Part shown: positions 17,950 to 26,480 of the stretch, piece after piece
Numbering within the stretch: position 1 is the stretch's first letter
Layout of the letters: every line of letters begins with the position of its first letter
Source: Tropicimonas sp. IMCC34043
Lineage (GTDB): Bacteria; Pseudomonadota; Alphaproteobacteria; Rhodobacterales; Rhodobacteraceae
Reading direction: 5' to 3'
Length of the DNA: 64,000 bases
Assembly (NCBI RefSeq): GCF_003390845.1
Contig: NZ_QMEK01000001.1
Span: 1,054,001 to 1,118,000 of the forward strand
Notes under the pieces: model-generated
The model's input: the letters and a program-made list of their open reading frames with translations, nothing else
What the model was told of the DNA's origin: nothing
Database searches by the model: none
Position numbers and translations under genes: made by a program

Positions 17950-19914
17950 TCAGGCGATGGCAAGTTCGGCAAATACCGGGATCTCGGCCTCGTCGTAGAG
18001 ACCGTGGCAGGTCTTGTGCCAGTGGAACGGCCTGAATGACAGCTCGTAGAACGCCTTGTAGGAGGCCAGCGCTGCCAGCGGGAAATACAGGCCGAGGGTC
18101 AGCACCCAGGGGGTCAGGAACCGGTGTTCGCGGCCGCGGACCGCAAAGGCGGCGGTGCCGAGGTTTACCAGTTCCGACAGGGCAAACAGACCCATCAACG
18201 GCAGCAGGAGGGACCCCGGGATCAGGCTTGCCAGCGGATGCGGCAGACCAAGCGCCAGCAGCCAGAACGACCACAGCACCGGGGCCAGGATGAACTGCGT
18301 CAGCGTGCCGAGGAACAGGATCTGGAACCCGAGAAAGCCGCGCGGACCAAGTTCGCGCCAAAGCCTGCCGGGGTCGCGCATATGCACGCTCCAGGTCATG
18401 GCATAGCCCTTGAGCCAGCGCGAGCGTTGCGTGATCCAGGGCCGCACCCGGCAGTTTGCCTCTTCCTTCGTCACGGTATCGATGATCTCGGTCCGGTAGC
18501 CCATGCGCACCAGCCGCATGCCCAGATCGGCATCCTCGGTGACGTTGTGGGCATCCCAGCCGCCAATCTTTTCCAGCGCGGCGCGGCGGAAGAACAGCGT
18601 CGTTCCGCCCAGCGGCACCGGCATTCCCATCCGTTGCAGCCCCGGCAGCAGGACCCGGAACCAACTGGCGTATTCGATGGTGAAGCACCGGCTCAGCCAG
18701 TTCGTTCGCGCATTGTAATAGTCGAGCACGCCCTGAAGGCAGGCGACCTCGGGCCCGCGTTCGTGGAACCGGCGCACCACCTTGTGAAGCTGGTCGGCAT
18801 CGGGCGCATCCTCGGCATCCCAGACACCGACGATCTGGCCGCGGCAGAATTCGAGCGCATAGTTCAGCGCCCGCGGCTTGGTCTTGACGCCGCCTTCGGG
18901 CACCGTCACGACCCGGATCCAATGCGGCAGCCGTGTGCGCGACAGCGCCTCGGCGGTGCGTTCGTCGTGCTCCTCGACCACCAGCAGCACATCCATCAGT
19001 TCCTTGGGATAGGCCTGACGCGACAGCCGCCCGATCAGCTTGTCGGCGATGTCTTCCTCCTGCAGCAGCGGAACCAGGATCGAGACCGTGGGCAGACGCG
19101 CGATGTCCGGTCCGCGCCGCCGGATCGTCTGGAACATCCGCGCCGATTTGCGCATCGACTGGTGAACGGCATAGCCCGCGGCAATCAGCTTCAGCCCGGC
19201 GGTCGCCGCAAGGGTGACGATGGCCCAGATTGCCAGCAGCGAGAAGACCGCCACCGGGAACACTGCGGCGATCAGCGACCCAACCAGTGTCGCGGCCACC
19301 ATGCGGCGGGCCAGCAACTGGCGGTCCCAGTTCCGGCACGAGAAGGCCGCGGGAACCCGGGTTTCGGCCATCTGCGCCAGCGCGGGGTTGCGCACGCGGG
19401 TCAACGCGCGATGCAGGGTGGCCTCGCTGGTCAACGCCATGCTGACAGACCCCAGCGCCTGTTCGAGTTCGGACCGGTGGTTGAGGAATTTCTCGGGGCG
19501 ACTGGTGGCGACGACGACCGTGCTCCCTTCGCGTCGCCAGGGCAGCAACCCCTCGCGCAGGCACCGGGTGGCGCCATAGGCGTCGACAAGGCGCGGATCG
19601 GCCGGCCGCAAATCGAGGTCGACCTCGCCCGTCCCCCATTGGTCGCAGAGCGCGTCCATCAGCGCCCGTTCCGAAACCATGTTGTTCGACAGCAGGATAT
19701 TGCCGAGCCGCGTGTCCTGCCGGGCCTGCAGGGCAAGCGCCTTGACCAGATCGCCGGGATCGATCGCCCCGTTCTCGACCAGGCGCTGCCCAAGCAGTTC
19801 GCCATTGCCGCGGCCACCGGCAATGAGCCGGCCCGGCGCTGCCGATGCAAAATGCGGATCTCGATCCCGCCAGCGCGAGACGTTGGGAGTGTGAAGCGGG
19901 CTTGTGGTGGACAT
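17950..19914 (-). CDS. Membrane GT2 glycosyltransferase with N-terminal MshEN (c-di-GMP) domain
   Basis: A 654-residue processive-type glycosyltransferase. Residues 40-63 and 69-92 are two 24-residue MshEN motifs separated by 5 residues (first LLGQRLVENGAIDPGDLVKA; second starts RLGNILLSNNMVSERALMDA), the layout known to bind c-di-GMP. Two membrane helices follow (~205-245). The GT2 catalytic domain (~270-505) has DAED at 364-367, TEDAD at 458-462 and QRSRW at 494-498. Further membrane helices run to ~640. It probably makes and exports a polysaccharide such as a beta-glucan; the product is not known. A perfect CtrA box lies 50 bases upstream. It sits alone, without a c-di-GMP cyclase nearby. 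Confidence 0.88.
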   Translation of the reverse strand: MSTTSPLHTPNVSRWRDRDPHFASAAPGRLIAGGRGNGELLGQRLVENGAIDPGDLVKALALQARQDTRLGNILLSNNMVSERALMDALCDQWGTGEVDLDLRPADPRLVDAYGATRCLREGLLPWRREGSTVVVATSRPEKFLNHRSELEQALGSVSMALTSEATLHRALTRVRNPALAQMAETRVPAAFSCRNWDRQLLARRMVAATLVGSLIAAVFPVAVFSLLAIWAIVTLAATAGLKLIAAGYAVHQSMRKSARMFQTIRRRGPDIARLPTVSILVPLLQEEDIADKLIGRLSRQAYPKELMDVLLVVEEHDERTAEALSRTRLPHWIRVVTVPEGGVKTKPRALNYALEFCRGQIVGVWDAEDAPDADQLHKVVRRFHERGPEVACLQGVLDYYNARTNWLSRCFTIEYASWFRVLLPGLQRMGMPVPLGGTTLFFRRAALEKIGGWDAHNVTEDADLGMRLVRMGYRTEIIDTVTKEEANCRVRPWITQRSRWLKGYAMTWSVHMRDPGRLWRELGPRGFLGFQILFLGTLTQFILAPVLWSFWLLALGLPHPLASLIPGSLLLPLMGLFALSELVNLGTAAFAVRGREHRFLTPWVLTLGLYFPLAALASYKAFYELSFRPFHWHKTCHGLYDEAEIPVFAELAIA

Positions 19915-19963
19915 TTACGTCACGTAACTACCGTTAATACAACGGAAATTTGCGACGACATGG

Positions 19964-19979
19964 TTAAGATTGTATTAAC
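19964..19979 (-). promoter_or_regulatory. CtrA box upstream of the MshEN glycosyltransferase gene
   Basis: TTAA-GATTGTA-TTAAC on the + strand is an exact TTAA-N7-TTAAC match, and it also reads as TTAA-N7-TTAAC on the - strand. It lies 50 bases upstream of the GT2 start in an otherwise AT-rich 91-base intergenic region. CtrA is the cell-cycle and motility response regulator of alphaproteobacteria. Confidence 0.6.
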
Positions 19980-20005
19980 TGAGACGACTTTGCGGACCCG
20001 TGCCG

Positions 20006-21163
20006 TCAGGCAAAGGCCGCTTGTTGTTGCATCGCCGCCACGAAGCGTTCGAACAGGTAATAGCTGTCCTGCGGTCCGGGGCTGGCTTCGGGGTGGTACT
20101 GCACCGAAAACACCGGCCGGTCGGCCAGACGAATGCCACAGTTCGACCCGTCGAACAGCGAGATGTGGGTCTCGACCACGCCGGCAGGCAGGCTCTGGCT
20201 GTCGACGGTGAAGCCGTGGTTCATCGAGGTGATCTCGACCTTGCCGGTCTCGAGATCCTTCACCGGATGATTGGCACCGTGGTGGCCGTGGTTCATCTTG
20301 ATCGTGCGCGCGCCAAGTGCGAGCGCCAGCATCTGGTGGCCAAGGCAGATCCCGAACACCGGCATGGCAGAGCGGTCGAGGACCTCGCGGATCATCGGCA
20401 CGGCATAGGCACCGGTCGCCGCCGGATCCCCGGGGCCGTTCGACAGGAACAGGCCTTCGGGAGAATGGGCGAGGATATCGTCGGCGGTGGCGGTGGCGGG
20501 CAGAACCGTCACGTCGCATCCGGCCGAGGCGAGGCAGCGCAGGATGTTGCGCTTGGCGCCATAGTCGATGGCGACGACCCGGTGGCCCGGGGTCGCGCGC
20601 GGCAGGTAGCCTTCGGGCCAGGCCCACCGCATCTCGTCCCAGCGATAGGACTGGGCGCAGGTGACTTCACGGGCAAGATCGAGCCCGACCAGACCCGAAA
20701 ACCCGCGGGCTGCGGCGACCAGCGCCTCGATGTCGAAAACACCCTCGGGGTTATGCGCAAGGGCGACATGCGGGGCGCCCTGCTGCCGGATCGCCCGGGT
20801 CAGCCGGCGGGTATCGATCCCGCCGATGCCGATCCGGCCGCGACGCGCCAGCCATTCGGTCAGCGGCCCGGTGGCGCGCCAGTTGGACGGCAGGGTCGGA
20901 TCCCATTTCACCACCATGCCGGCGGCGACAGGTTCTGCGGCCTCGTCATCCTCGTCGGTCACACCGACATTGCCGATGTGGGGGAAGGTGAAGGTCACGA
21001 CCTGACCGGCATAGGAGGGATCCGTCATGATCTCCTGATAGCCGGTCATGGCGGTGTTGAAGCACAGCTCGGCCACCGTCTGGCCATGGGCGCCGAAGCC
21101 CTGACCGAAAAACAGCGTGCCGTCGGCCAGAGCGAGGCAAGCGGTGGGTCTGGGGTGGGGCAT
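20006..21163 (-). CDS. carA: Carbamoyl-phosphate synthase small subunit
   Basis: A 385-residue glutamine amidotransferase subunit that supplies ammonia to CarB for carbamoyl phosphate in arginine and pyrimidine synthesis. The N-terminal domain contains LALADGTLFFGQGFG and TAMTGYQEIMTDPSYAGQVV. The class I amidotransferase triad is visible: the nucleophile Cys in PVFGICLGHQMLALALG, and the His/Glu pair in FSVQYHPEASPGP. ATG 21163 has AGGAG at about 8 bases. The gene is divergent from yqeY; carB is not in the window. Confidence 0.98.
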   Translation of the reverse strand: MPHPRPTACLALADGTLFFGQGFGAHGQTVAELCFNTAMTGYQEIMTDPSYAGQVVTFTFPHIGNVGVTDEDDEAAEPVAAGMVVKWDPTLPSNWRATGPLTEWLARRGRIGIGGIDTRRLTRAIRQQGAPHVALAHNPEGVFDIEALVAAARGFSGLVGLDLAREVTCAQSYRWDEMRWAWPEGYLPRATPGHRVVAIDYGAKRNILRCLASAGCDVTVLPATATADDILAHSPEGLFLSNGPGDPAATGAYAVPMIREVLDRSAMPVFGICLGHQMLALALGARTIKMNHGHHGANHPVKDLETGKVEITSMNHGFTVDSQSLPAGVVETHISLFDGSNCGIRLADRPVFSVQYHPEASPGPQDSYYLFERFVAAMQQQAAFA

Positions 21164-21333
21164 CGACGAACTCCTGCGGGCAAATCGGCCGCACCCTATG
21201 AGCGCAGGCGCAGCCCGTCAAGGCGCCCGCGTCGCCACCGGCCTTCACCATGACGTGCCGGATCGGGCCGCTTGCGATGGCAGACGATATTAACTAAATC
21301 TCGCGTTCTGGATTGGAACGCTCGAGGATGACG

Positions 21334-21795
21334 ATGACACTGTTGAGAGATCGGGTAAGCGCCGGCCTGAAGGACGCGATGCGCAACAAGCAGGCCGACC
21401 GTCTGTCGACCCTGCGACTGATCACGGCAGCGATCAAGGATCGCGACATCGCAACCCGGAGCGAGGGCGTGGTGGATGGCGTGCCGGATACCGAAGTGCT
21501 GCAGATCCTCGGCAAGATGGTCAAGCAGCGGCAGGAAAGCGTCCGCGCCTATGAGGAAGGCGGAAGGCTGGAACTGGCCGAGAAGGAACGCGCCGAGATC
21601 GCAGTGCTGGAGGAATTCCTGCCCCGCAAGTTGACCGCAGAAGAGATTGAAAAGGCTGTCGGATCGACGATCGCCGCGACCAAGGCCACGAGCATCCGCG
21701 ACATGGGCAAGGTCATGGCCGCGCTGAAGGCCGAATATACCGGACGGATGGATTTCGGGGTCGTCGGGCCGATGATAAAGGATCGGCTTGGCTGA
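21334..21795 (+). CDS. GatB/YqeY domain protein
   Basis: A 153-residue GatB/YqeY-family protein, a relative of the tail domain of the Asp/Glu-tRNA amidotransferase B subunit. It starts MTLLRDRVSAGLKDAMRNKQ and contains RLSTLRLITAAIKDRD, EEFLPRKLTAEEIE and IRDMGKVMAALK. The function is unproven; a tRNA-related role is inferred from GatB. ATG 21334 is preferred because GAGG lies 6 bases before it; ATG 21328 and a TTG at 21313 are also in frame. It is divergent from carA, a conserved pairing in many proteobacteria. Confidence 0.92.
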   Translation: MTLLRDRVSAGLKDAMRNKQADRLSTLRLITAAIKDRDIATRSEGVVDGVPDTEVLQILGKMVKQRQESVRAYEEGGRLELAEKERAEIAVLEEFLPRKLTAEEIEKAVGSTIAATKATSIRDMGKVMAALKAEYTGRMDFGVVGPMIKDRLG

Positions 21796-22065
21796 GCCGC
21801 AGTTCGCGTGCTGCATTGCCATCAATCGCCATTCTAATGAAAATATTCGATTTTTGATCGGATGGTGGAGCCGGGAAAGCGCCGCGGGCCGCTGTAGCGA
21901 CGGTCTATAACGGTTTGCTCGCGGGCCGGGCAGAGATGCCCAAATGCGGGCAGGTCTTCCGCATTCGCCGTGTTGCCGCAACGGCAGAGGCATGCGGAGC
22001 ATTCCCTTTTCCGGACAAGCCTGCTTCGTTGCCGCCGCCCGGGATGAACGGAAGGGGGGCAAGGG

Positions 22066-22596
22066 ATGAGCGACCTGATAGTGCGCGCGGCAGAGCCGGC
22101 CGATATGGCCGCGATCCACAGGATCTATACCCACGAGGTGCTGCACGGCATCGCCACCTTCGAGGAAGTGCCGCCAGACCTGTCGGAAATGACGCGGCGC
22201 TGGCAGGCGGTTTGCGACGCCGGACTGCCGTGGCTGGTGGCCGAGCGTGCCGGTGCGGTCGTGGGCTATGCCTATGCCGGACGCTATCACGCCCGGTCGG
22301 CCTATCGCTTCACGCTCGAGGATTCGGTCTATATCGCCCCCGAGGCGCGGGGGGCCGGGGTTGGCAAGGCGCTGCTGCGCCGGTTGATCGCGCTCTGCGG
22401 TTCCGGTGGGGCGCGCCAGATGTTGGCGATCATCGGCAATTCGGGCAATGCAGGCTCGGTCGGGCTGCACCGCAGCCTCGGCTTTGCCGATGTCGGCGTG
22501 CTGCGCTCGGTCGGGTTCAAGCATGGCCGCTGGATCGACGTGGTGGTCATGCAGCTTGCCCTTGGGGCAGGGGACGCCACGCTGCCCTCGGACTAG
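22066..22596 (+). CDS. GNAT N-acetyltransferase, phosphinothricin acetyltransferase-like
   Basis: A 176-residue GNAT acetyltransferase. It starts MSDLIVRAAEPADMAAIHRI and contains TFEEVPPD, LEDSVYIAPEARGAGVGKAL (the acetyl-CoA pyrophosphate loop), and GLHRSLGFADVGVLRSVGFK. These match the PAT/BAR/YncA group, which acetylates methionine sulfone/sulfoximine or phosphinothricin-like amino acids. The substrate here is not determined. AAGGGGGGCAAGGG lies just ahead of the ATG. The 270-base space upstream of it carries an AT-rich patch near 21830-21860 but no gene. Confidence 0.93.
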   Translation: MSDLIVRAAEPADMAAIHRIYTHEVLHGIATFEEVPPDLSEMTRRWQAVCDAGLPWLVAERAGAVVGYAYAGRYHARSAYRFTLEDSVYIAPEARGAGVGKALLRRLIALCGSGGARQMLAIIGNSGNAGSVGLHRSLGFADVGVLRSVGFKHGRWIDVVVMQLALGAGDATLPSD

Positions 22597-22895
22597 TCGA
22601 CCGGATGGCGGTTCATGGGCGTCGATGGCCGGAGAAGGCCGGTTTCCGACGGACAGATCGCTGCGGAACGGCGACGACGCTGCAGGTTCGGCGAGGCTGG
22701 CCAGCCCGCAAGACGGCGTGAAAACGTTGCCACCGGCAACTGGCTCGGCTCTTTGGCTCTGTAACGTAATGTTCTGTCAAATGGCCAAAAATTACCTTGC
22801 CCCATGGCCGTCGCGATGCTTCCATGCCCGCAAGCGCGAGGAGGACGCGGCACCGTATCAAGGCGCCGCGCTGGCAGCGCAAAGGGGGAGAGGAT

Positions 22896-23396
22896 TTGAT
22901 CATTCGCATCATTGATGCTGTGAATGAGGCGGTTGGCCGCGTCGTGTCCGTGGTGGCAATCGTCTTTGCAGCAATCATCATCTATGACGTCATCATGCGG
23001 TACGTGTTCAATGCGCCGACACGCTGGGCATTCGATGTCACCAAGCAGATGTACGGGTTCTATTTCGTCATGCTCGGTGGCTATGCGCTCCGGCATCAGG
23101 CCCATGTCCGCGTCGATCTGGTGACGGAAATGCTTGCCCCCAATCCGCGCCGCTGGGTCGAGATCATCGGCTACGTGATCTTCTTCTTTCCGTTTGCCTG
23201 GGTGTTCTTCACCCGCTCCTACGACTTCGCCCTGCGGTCCTGGTCACAGGGCGAGACCACGTATGGTTCGGTCCAGTTGCCGGTCTATCCGCTGAAGATG
23301 GCGATGTGCGTCGCCGCCGGACTTTTGCTGTTGCAGGGCATTTCCGAGTTCCTGAAACTTGTCCTTCGCTATCCGGTGCACCTCAATGACGCCTGA
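22896..23396 (+). CDS. TRAP transporter small permease (DctQ-type)
   Basis: A 166-residue DctQ-family membrane protein with four hydrophobic helices and the family stretch VFNAPTRWAFDVTKQMYGFY, then ALRHQAHVRVDLV. TTG 22896 is chosen as start because a GGGGGAGAGGA sequence precedes it, and an in-frame extension upstream is Arg-rich and unlike the family. It overlaps the large permease gene by 11 bases. A TRAP system uses the Na+ gradient to import carboxylates. This gene opens the operon of three; its promoter is not clear. Confidence 0.93.
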   Translation: MIIRIIDAVNEAVGRVVSVVAIVFAAIIIYDVIMRYVFNAPTRWAFDVTKQMYGFYFVMLGGYALRHQAHVRVDLVTEMLAPNPRRWVEIIGYVIFFFPFAWVFFTRSYDFALRSWSQGETTYGSVQLPVYPLKMAMCVAAGLLLLQGISEFLKLVLRYPVHLNDA

Positions 23397-24711
23397 AATC
23401 GTTGCGCTTTGCATGTTCGGCCTGCTGCTGCTGGGCCTGTTCATGGGCCATCCGCTTGCCTTTGTTCTGGGCAGCACCGCGGTTCTGGGCGCGCTGATCG
23501 CCGGCAAGCCGATGGCGCTCGGCATCGTCATCAACCGGATCTTCGGCGACGTTCTCGACAATTACACGCTGATCGCGATCCCGCTTTTCGTGTTGATGGC
23601 GCGGTTCCTGTCGGATTCCGGCGTCACCGACCGAATGTTCGAGACCCTGCGCCTGCTGCTGTCGAACGTCCGCGGCGGGCTGGCGCTGGCCGTCGTTTTC
23701 ATCTCGATCCTGCTGGCGGCGACAACCGGCATCATCGGCGCCTCGATCACCGTGATGGGCGTCATGGCGCTGCGCCCGATGCTGCAATACGGCTATTCAC
23801 CCACCCTGACGACCGGCGTGATCGCGGCCTCGGGGTGCCTTGGCATCCTGATCCCGCCCTCGATCATGCTGATCCTGATGGCCAGCTATTCGCCGCTTTC
23901 GGTGGGCGAGCTTTTTGCCGGCTCGATGGTGCCGGGGGTCCTGCTCGGCCTGCTCTATGGGGTCTGGGTCGCCGTCGTGGCGATGGTGCGGCCCGACATG
24001 GCGCCCTCGGTCCAGCCCGACGAACAGGTCAGCCGCGGAACGCTGCTGCGGTTGCTGGCGCTGGAAGCGATGCCGCCGCTGGTGTTGATCCTCGGGATCC
24101 TCGGCTCGCTGCTGGCGGGTATCGCGACGGCGACCGAGGCCTCTGCCATCGGCGCGTTCCTGGCGCTTGCCATCGTGCTGCTGCGCGGGCGGTTCGAATG
24201 GCAGACCTTCTATGGCGCACTGATCGAGACCGGGCGAACCTCGGCGATGATCCTGTTCATTGTCGTCGGTGCCACGGCCTTCACCGGGGTGTTCAACATC
24301 ACCGGCGGTCTGCGCGCCACGCAGGAGATCATTCGCGGCCTCGACATGGAGCCCTGGCTGCTGATCACCGTGATGATGGGGATCGTGTTCATTCTTGGCG
24401 CCTTCCTCGACTGGACCGGGATCGTGCTGCTGTCGTTCCCGATCTTCCTGCCGATCGTGCAGGAGCTCGATATCAACCTGTTGTGGTTCGTGGTGCTGAT
24501 GGCGGTGGTGCTGCAGACCTCGTTCCTGACACCGCCTTTCGGCTATGCGCTGTTCTATCTGCGGGCCATCGCACCAAAATCGGTGCGCACCCGGGATATC
24601 ATCGTGGGCGTCGTGCCGTTCATTGTTCTGATTGTGCTGATGTGCATTTGCGTGGCGGTCTTCCCGGCCCTGGTGACCTGGTTGCCGCACGCGCTTTATG
24701 GCACGAATTGA
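23386..24711 (+). CDS. TRAP transporter large permease (DctM-type)
   Basis: A 441-residue permease with about 12 membrane helices, belonging to the DctM/SiaM family. It begins MTPEIVALCMFGLLLLGLFM, and includes AATTGIIGASITVMG, GCLGILIPPSIMLI and TPPFGYALFYLRAIAP. ATG 23386 overlaps the preceding gene by 11 bases and no strong Shine-Dalgarno is seen, so translational coupling is likely. It carries solute with sodium across the inner membrane and takes it from the periplasmic DctP-type protein encoded 22 bases downstream. Confidence 0.95.
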   Translation: MTPEIVALCMFGLLLLGLFMGHPLAFVLGSTAVLGALIAGKPMALGIVINRIFGDVLDNYTLIAIPLFVLMARFLSDSGVTDRMFETLRLLLSNVRGGLALAVVFISILLAATTGIIGASITVMGVMALRPMLQYGYSPTLTTGVIAASGCLGILIPPSIMLILMASYSPLSVGELFAGSMVPGVLLGLLYGVWVAVVAMVRPDMAPSVQPDEQVSRGTLLRLLALEAMPPLVLILGILGSLLAGIATATEASAIGAFLALAIVLLRGRFEWQTFYGALIETGRTSAMILFIVVGATAFTGVFNITGGLRATQEIIRGLDMEPWLLITVMMGIVFILGAFLDWTGIVLLSFPIFLPIVQELDINLLWFVVLMAVVLQTSFLTPPFGYALFYLRAIAPKSVRTRDIIVGVVPFIVLIVLMCICVAVFPALVTWLPHALYGTN

Positions 24712-24733
24712 GGAAACTGAGGAGGAGTTCCCC

Positions 24734-25825
24734 ATGAATATCAAGACGCTTTACCTTTCCGGTGCGGCCCTTGCCACGGTGTTTGCATCGCAGGCGATGG
24801 CAGCGGAAAGCTGGACGATGACCACGACCTGGCCGTCGTCTCTGGAACTGATCGCGACCGACCAGCATTTCGTGGAGCTTGCCAACAAGCTGACCGCGGG
24901 CGAGCTGTCGATCGACTTCTACGAGGGCGGGTCGCTGGTGCCTGCGGGCGAAGTGTTCGGGGCGGTCGAATCCGGCACGATCCAGGCCGGCGCGGACTGG
25001 CCCGGGTACTGGGCCGGCCGCGATTCCGCGTTCTCGCCGCTTGCCACCACCGCGAGCCTGTTCAACGCCGTCGATTACGTGAACTGGATCGAGGAATGGG
25101 GCGGGGCGCAGATGTATAACGACATCTACGGCCAGTTCGGCATGGTCTATCTGCCCTATGGCGTGACCAACAACGAGTCGGGTTTCCGCACCAACGAGCC
25201 GATCCGCACCCTCGAAGACCTCAAGGGCAAGCGGCTGCGGGTTTCGGGCCTCGAACAGGGCCGGCTTCTGGAACAGCTGGGCGGCAGCCAGGTCTCCATG
25301 GCCGGTGGCGAGATCTATCAGGCGCTCGAACGCGGCGTGATCGACGGCGCCGAGTTCTCGACCCCGAACGTGGACTGGTCGGCCGGCTTTCAGCAGGTGA
25401 CCAAGGCCTGGGCCACGCCCGGCTGGCACCAGTCGGCGTCGGTCTTTGGCGTGATGATCAACAAGCAGGCCTGGGATGCGCTGTCCCCGGAAACGCAAGA
25501 GAAGCTTCAGATTGCCGCCGACGCGACTCTGGTCTGGTCGCTCGCCTTCACCGAAAAACGCGCCACCGACGCCTACAAGGAGTTCAAGGAGGCCGGAATC
25601 GAGATCACGCGCTATGACGACGAAACCCTGGCGAAGATCCAGGAAATGGCGAACGCGGTGATCGAGCAGACGGCCTGCGAGAACCCGAATTCGGCCAAGG
25701 TCTATCTCAGCCAGCTCGAATATCTGCAGGATTATGCCAATTGGCGCGACGCCTCGGCGCCGTTCAACCTTGGCCGCACGCCGAACGGTCCGGATATCGA
25801 AAAGATCCGCGCCTGCACCCAGTAA
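24734..25825 (+). CDS. TRAP transporter solute-binding protein (DctP-type)
   Basis: A 363-residue periplasmic binding protein with a signal peptide (residues 1-23, cleaving after MAA) and mature start AESWTMTTTW. Family landmarks are DWPGYWAGRDSAFSPLATT, LEDLKGKRLRVSG, GGSQVSMAGGEIYQALERG and VIDGAEFSTPNVDW. The last stretch resembles binding proteins for 2-oxo acids and aromatic or mandelate-type acids, but the ligand is not certain. GAGGAGGAG lies 7 bases before the ATG. A strong terminator closes the operon. Confidence 0.94.
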   Translation: MNIKTLYLSGAALATVFASQAMAAESWTMTTTWPSSLELIATDQHFVELANKLTAGELSIDFYEGGSLVPAGEVFGAVESGTIQAGADWPGYWAGRDSAFSPLATTASLFNAVDYVNWIEEWGGAQMYNDIYGQFGMVYLPYGVTNNESGFRTNEPIRTLEDLKGKRLRVSGLEQGRLLEQLGGSQVSMAGGEIYQALERGVIDGAEFSTPNVDWSAGFQQVTKAWATPGWHQSASVFGVMINKQAWDALSPETQEKLQIAADATLVWSLAFTEKRATDAYKEFKEAGIEITRYDDETLAKIQEMANAVIEQTACENPNSAKVYLSQLEYLQDYANWRDASAPFNLGRTPNGPDIEKIRACTQ

Positions 25826-25901
25826 GCTCGCGGTCCGGGCCGGTGCTGCCGGCCCCGGTCGCCGCCGGTCGATCGGCGCGAATGATCGACCCTGCAATGA
25901 C

Positions 25902-25932
25902 AGACGCCCCGCCGGGATCCGGCGGGGCGTTT
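25902..25932 (+). terminator. Rho-independent terminator after the TRAP operon
   Basis: A 12-bp stem (ACGCCCCGCCGG / CCGGCGGGGCGT) with a GAT loop, followed by TTTTT. It ends 39 bases before the convergent HxlR gene stop. Confidence 0.93.
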
Positions 25933-25970
25933 TTGTTCGTGTAAAGCCGACAGCAATTGGCTGGCCGATC

Positions 25971-26387
25971 TCAGGTCAAGGTCTGGTCGAAATCCTGACG
26001 CGCCGCGCGGATCCGGTCGTGGCTGTCTTCGGCCCAGGCGACAAGCTGCGCAATCGGCTCCAGCAAAGACTGGCCAAGCGGCGTCAGGCTGTATTCGACG
26101 CTGGGCGGCTTGGTCGGAAAGACCGTTCGCGCGGCGATGCCGTCGCGCTCCAGCAGGCGCAGGGTCTGGGTCAGCATCCGTTTCGAGATGTCGGGGACGC
26201 TGCGGTGCAGGGCGCTGAACCGCCGTGGCCCCTCGGACAGGTTCATCACGATCAGCGTCGTCCATTTCTCGCCCAGCCGGTCCAGCACGTCGCGCACCGG
26301 GCAGGCCGAAGGTCCGGCGCCGTCGGCGGGATAGCTCAGATAGGGGGCGAAGCGGGTCGCGAGGTTACTCTCGGGTTCCCTGGTCAT
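25971..26387 (-). CDS. HxlR-family transcriptional regulator
   Basis: A 138-residue winged-helix protein of the HxlR family. Markers are [19 protein letters not shown] near residue 30, then [20 protein letters not shown], and the tail [14 protein letters not shown]. The single Cys at position 29 matches the redox-sensing Cys in many family members (YodB, QorR). GGAGG lies 9 bases before the ATG. It is divergent from an NmrA-family oxidoreductase, the same pairing as ytfH with ytfG/qorB in enterobacteria. An 8-bp inverted repeat lies in between, so it probably represses its neighbour. Confidence 0.93.
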   Translation of the reverse strand: MTREPESNLATRFAPYLSYPADGAGPSACPVRDVLDRLGEKWTTLIVMNLSEGPRRFSALHRSVPDISKRMLTQTLRLLERDGIAARTVFPTKPPSVEYSLTPLGQSLLEPIAQLVAWAEDSHDRIRAARQDFDQTLT

Positions 26388-26417
26388 GTGAAACTGCCTC
26401 CTTACCGATCCCGATCG

Positions 26418-26440
26418 TATGGTCTACGTAAGAGACCATA
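26418..26440. promoter_or_regulatory. Palindromic operator between HxlR and the NmrA oxidoreductase
   Basis: A perfect 8-bp inverted repeat TATGGTCT ... AGACCATA with a 7-base spacer (ACGTAAG). It lies 31 bases from the HxlR start and 41 bases from the oxidoreductase start, as expected for an HxlR-type repressor site. Confidence 0.6.
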
Positions 26441-26480
26441 TCCCGATTCGAGACTTTATAGAACAGAAAAGGACGACCCC

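Noticed and set aside
16808-19639. A 943-residue open frame on the - strand
   Set aside because: It is antisense or out of frame with the glycosyltransferase and GntR genes, is Arg/Gly/Ala-rich and has no domain. GC-rich codons produce such shadows.
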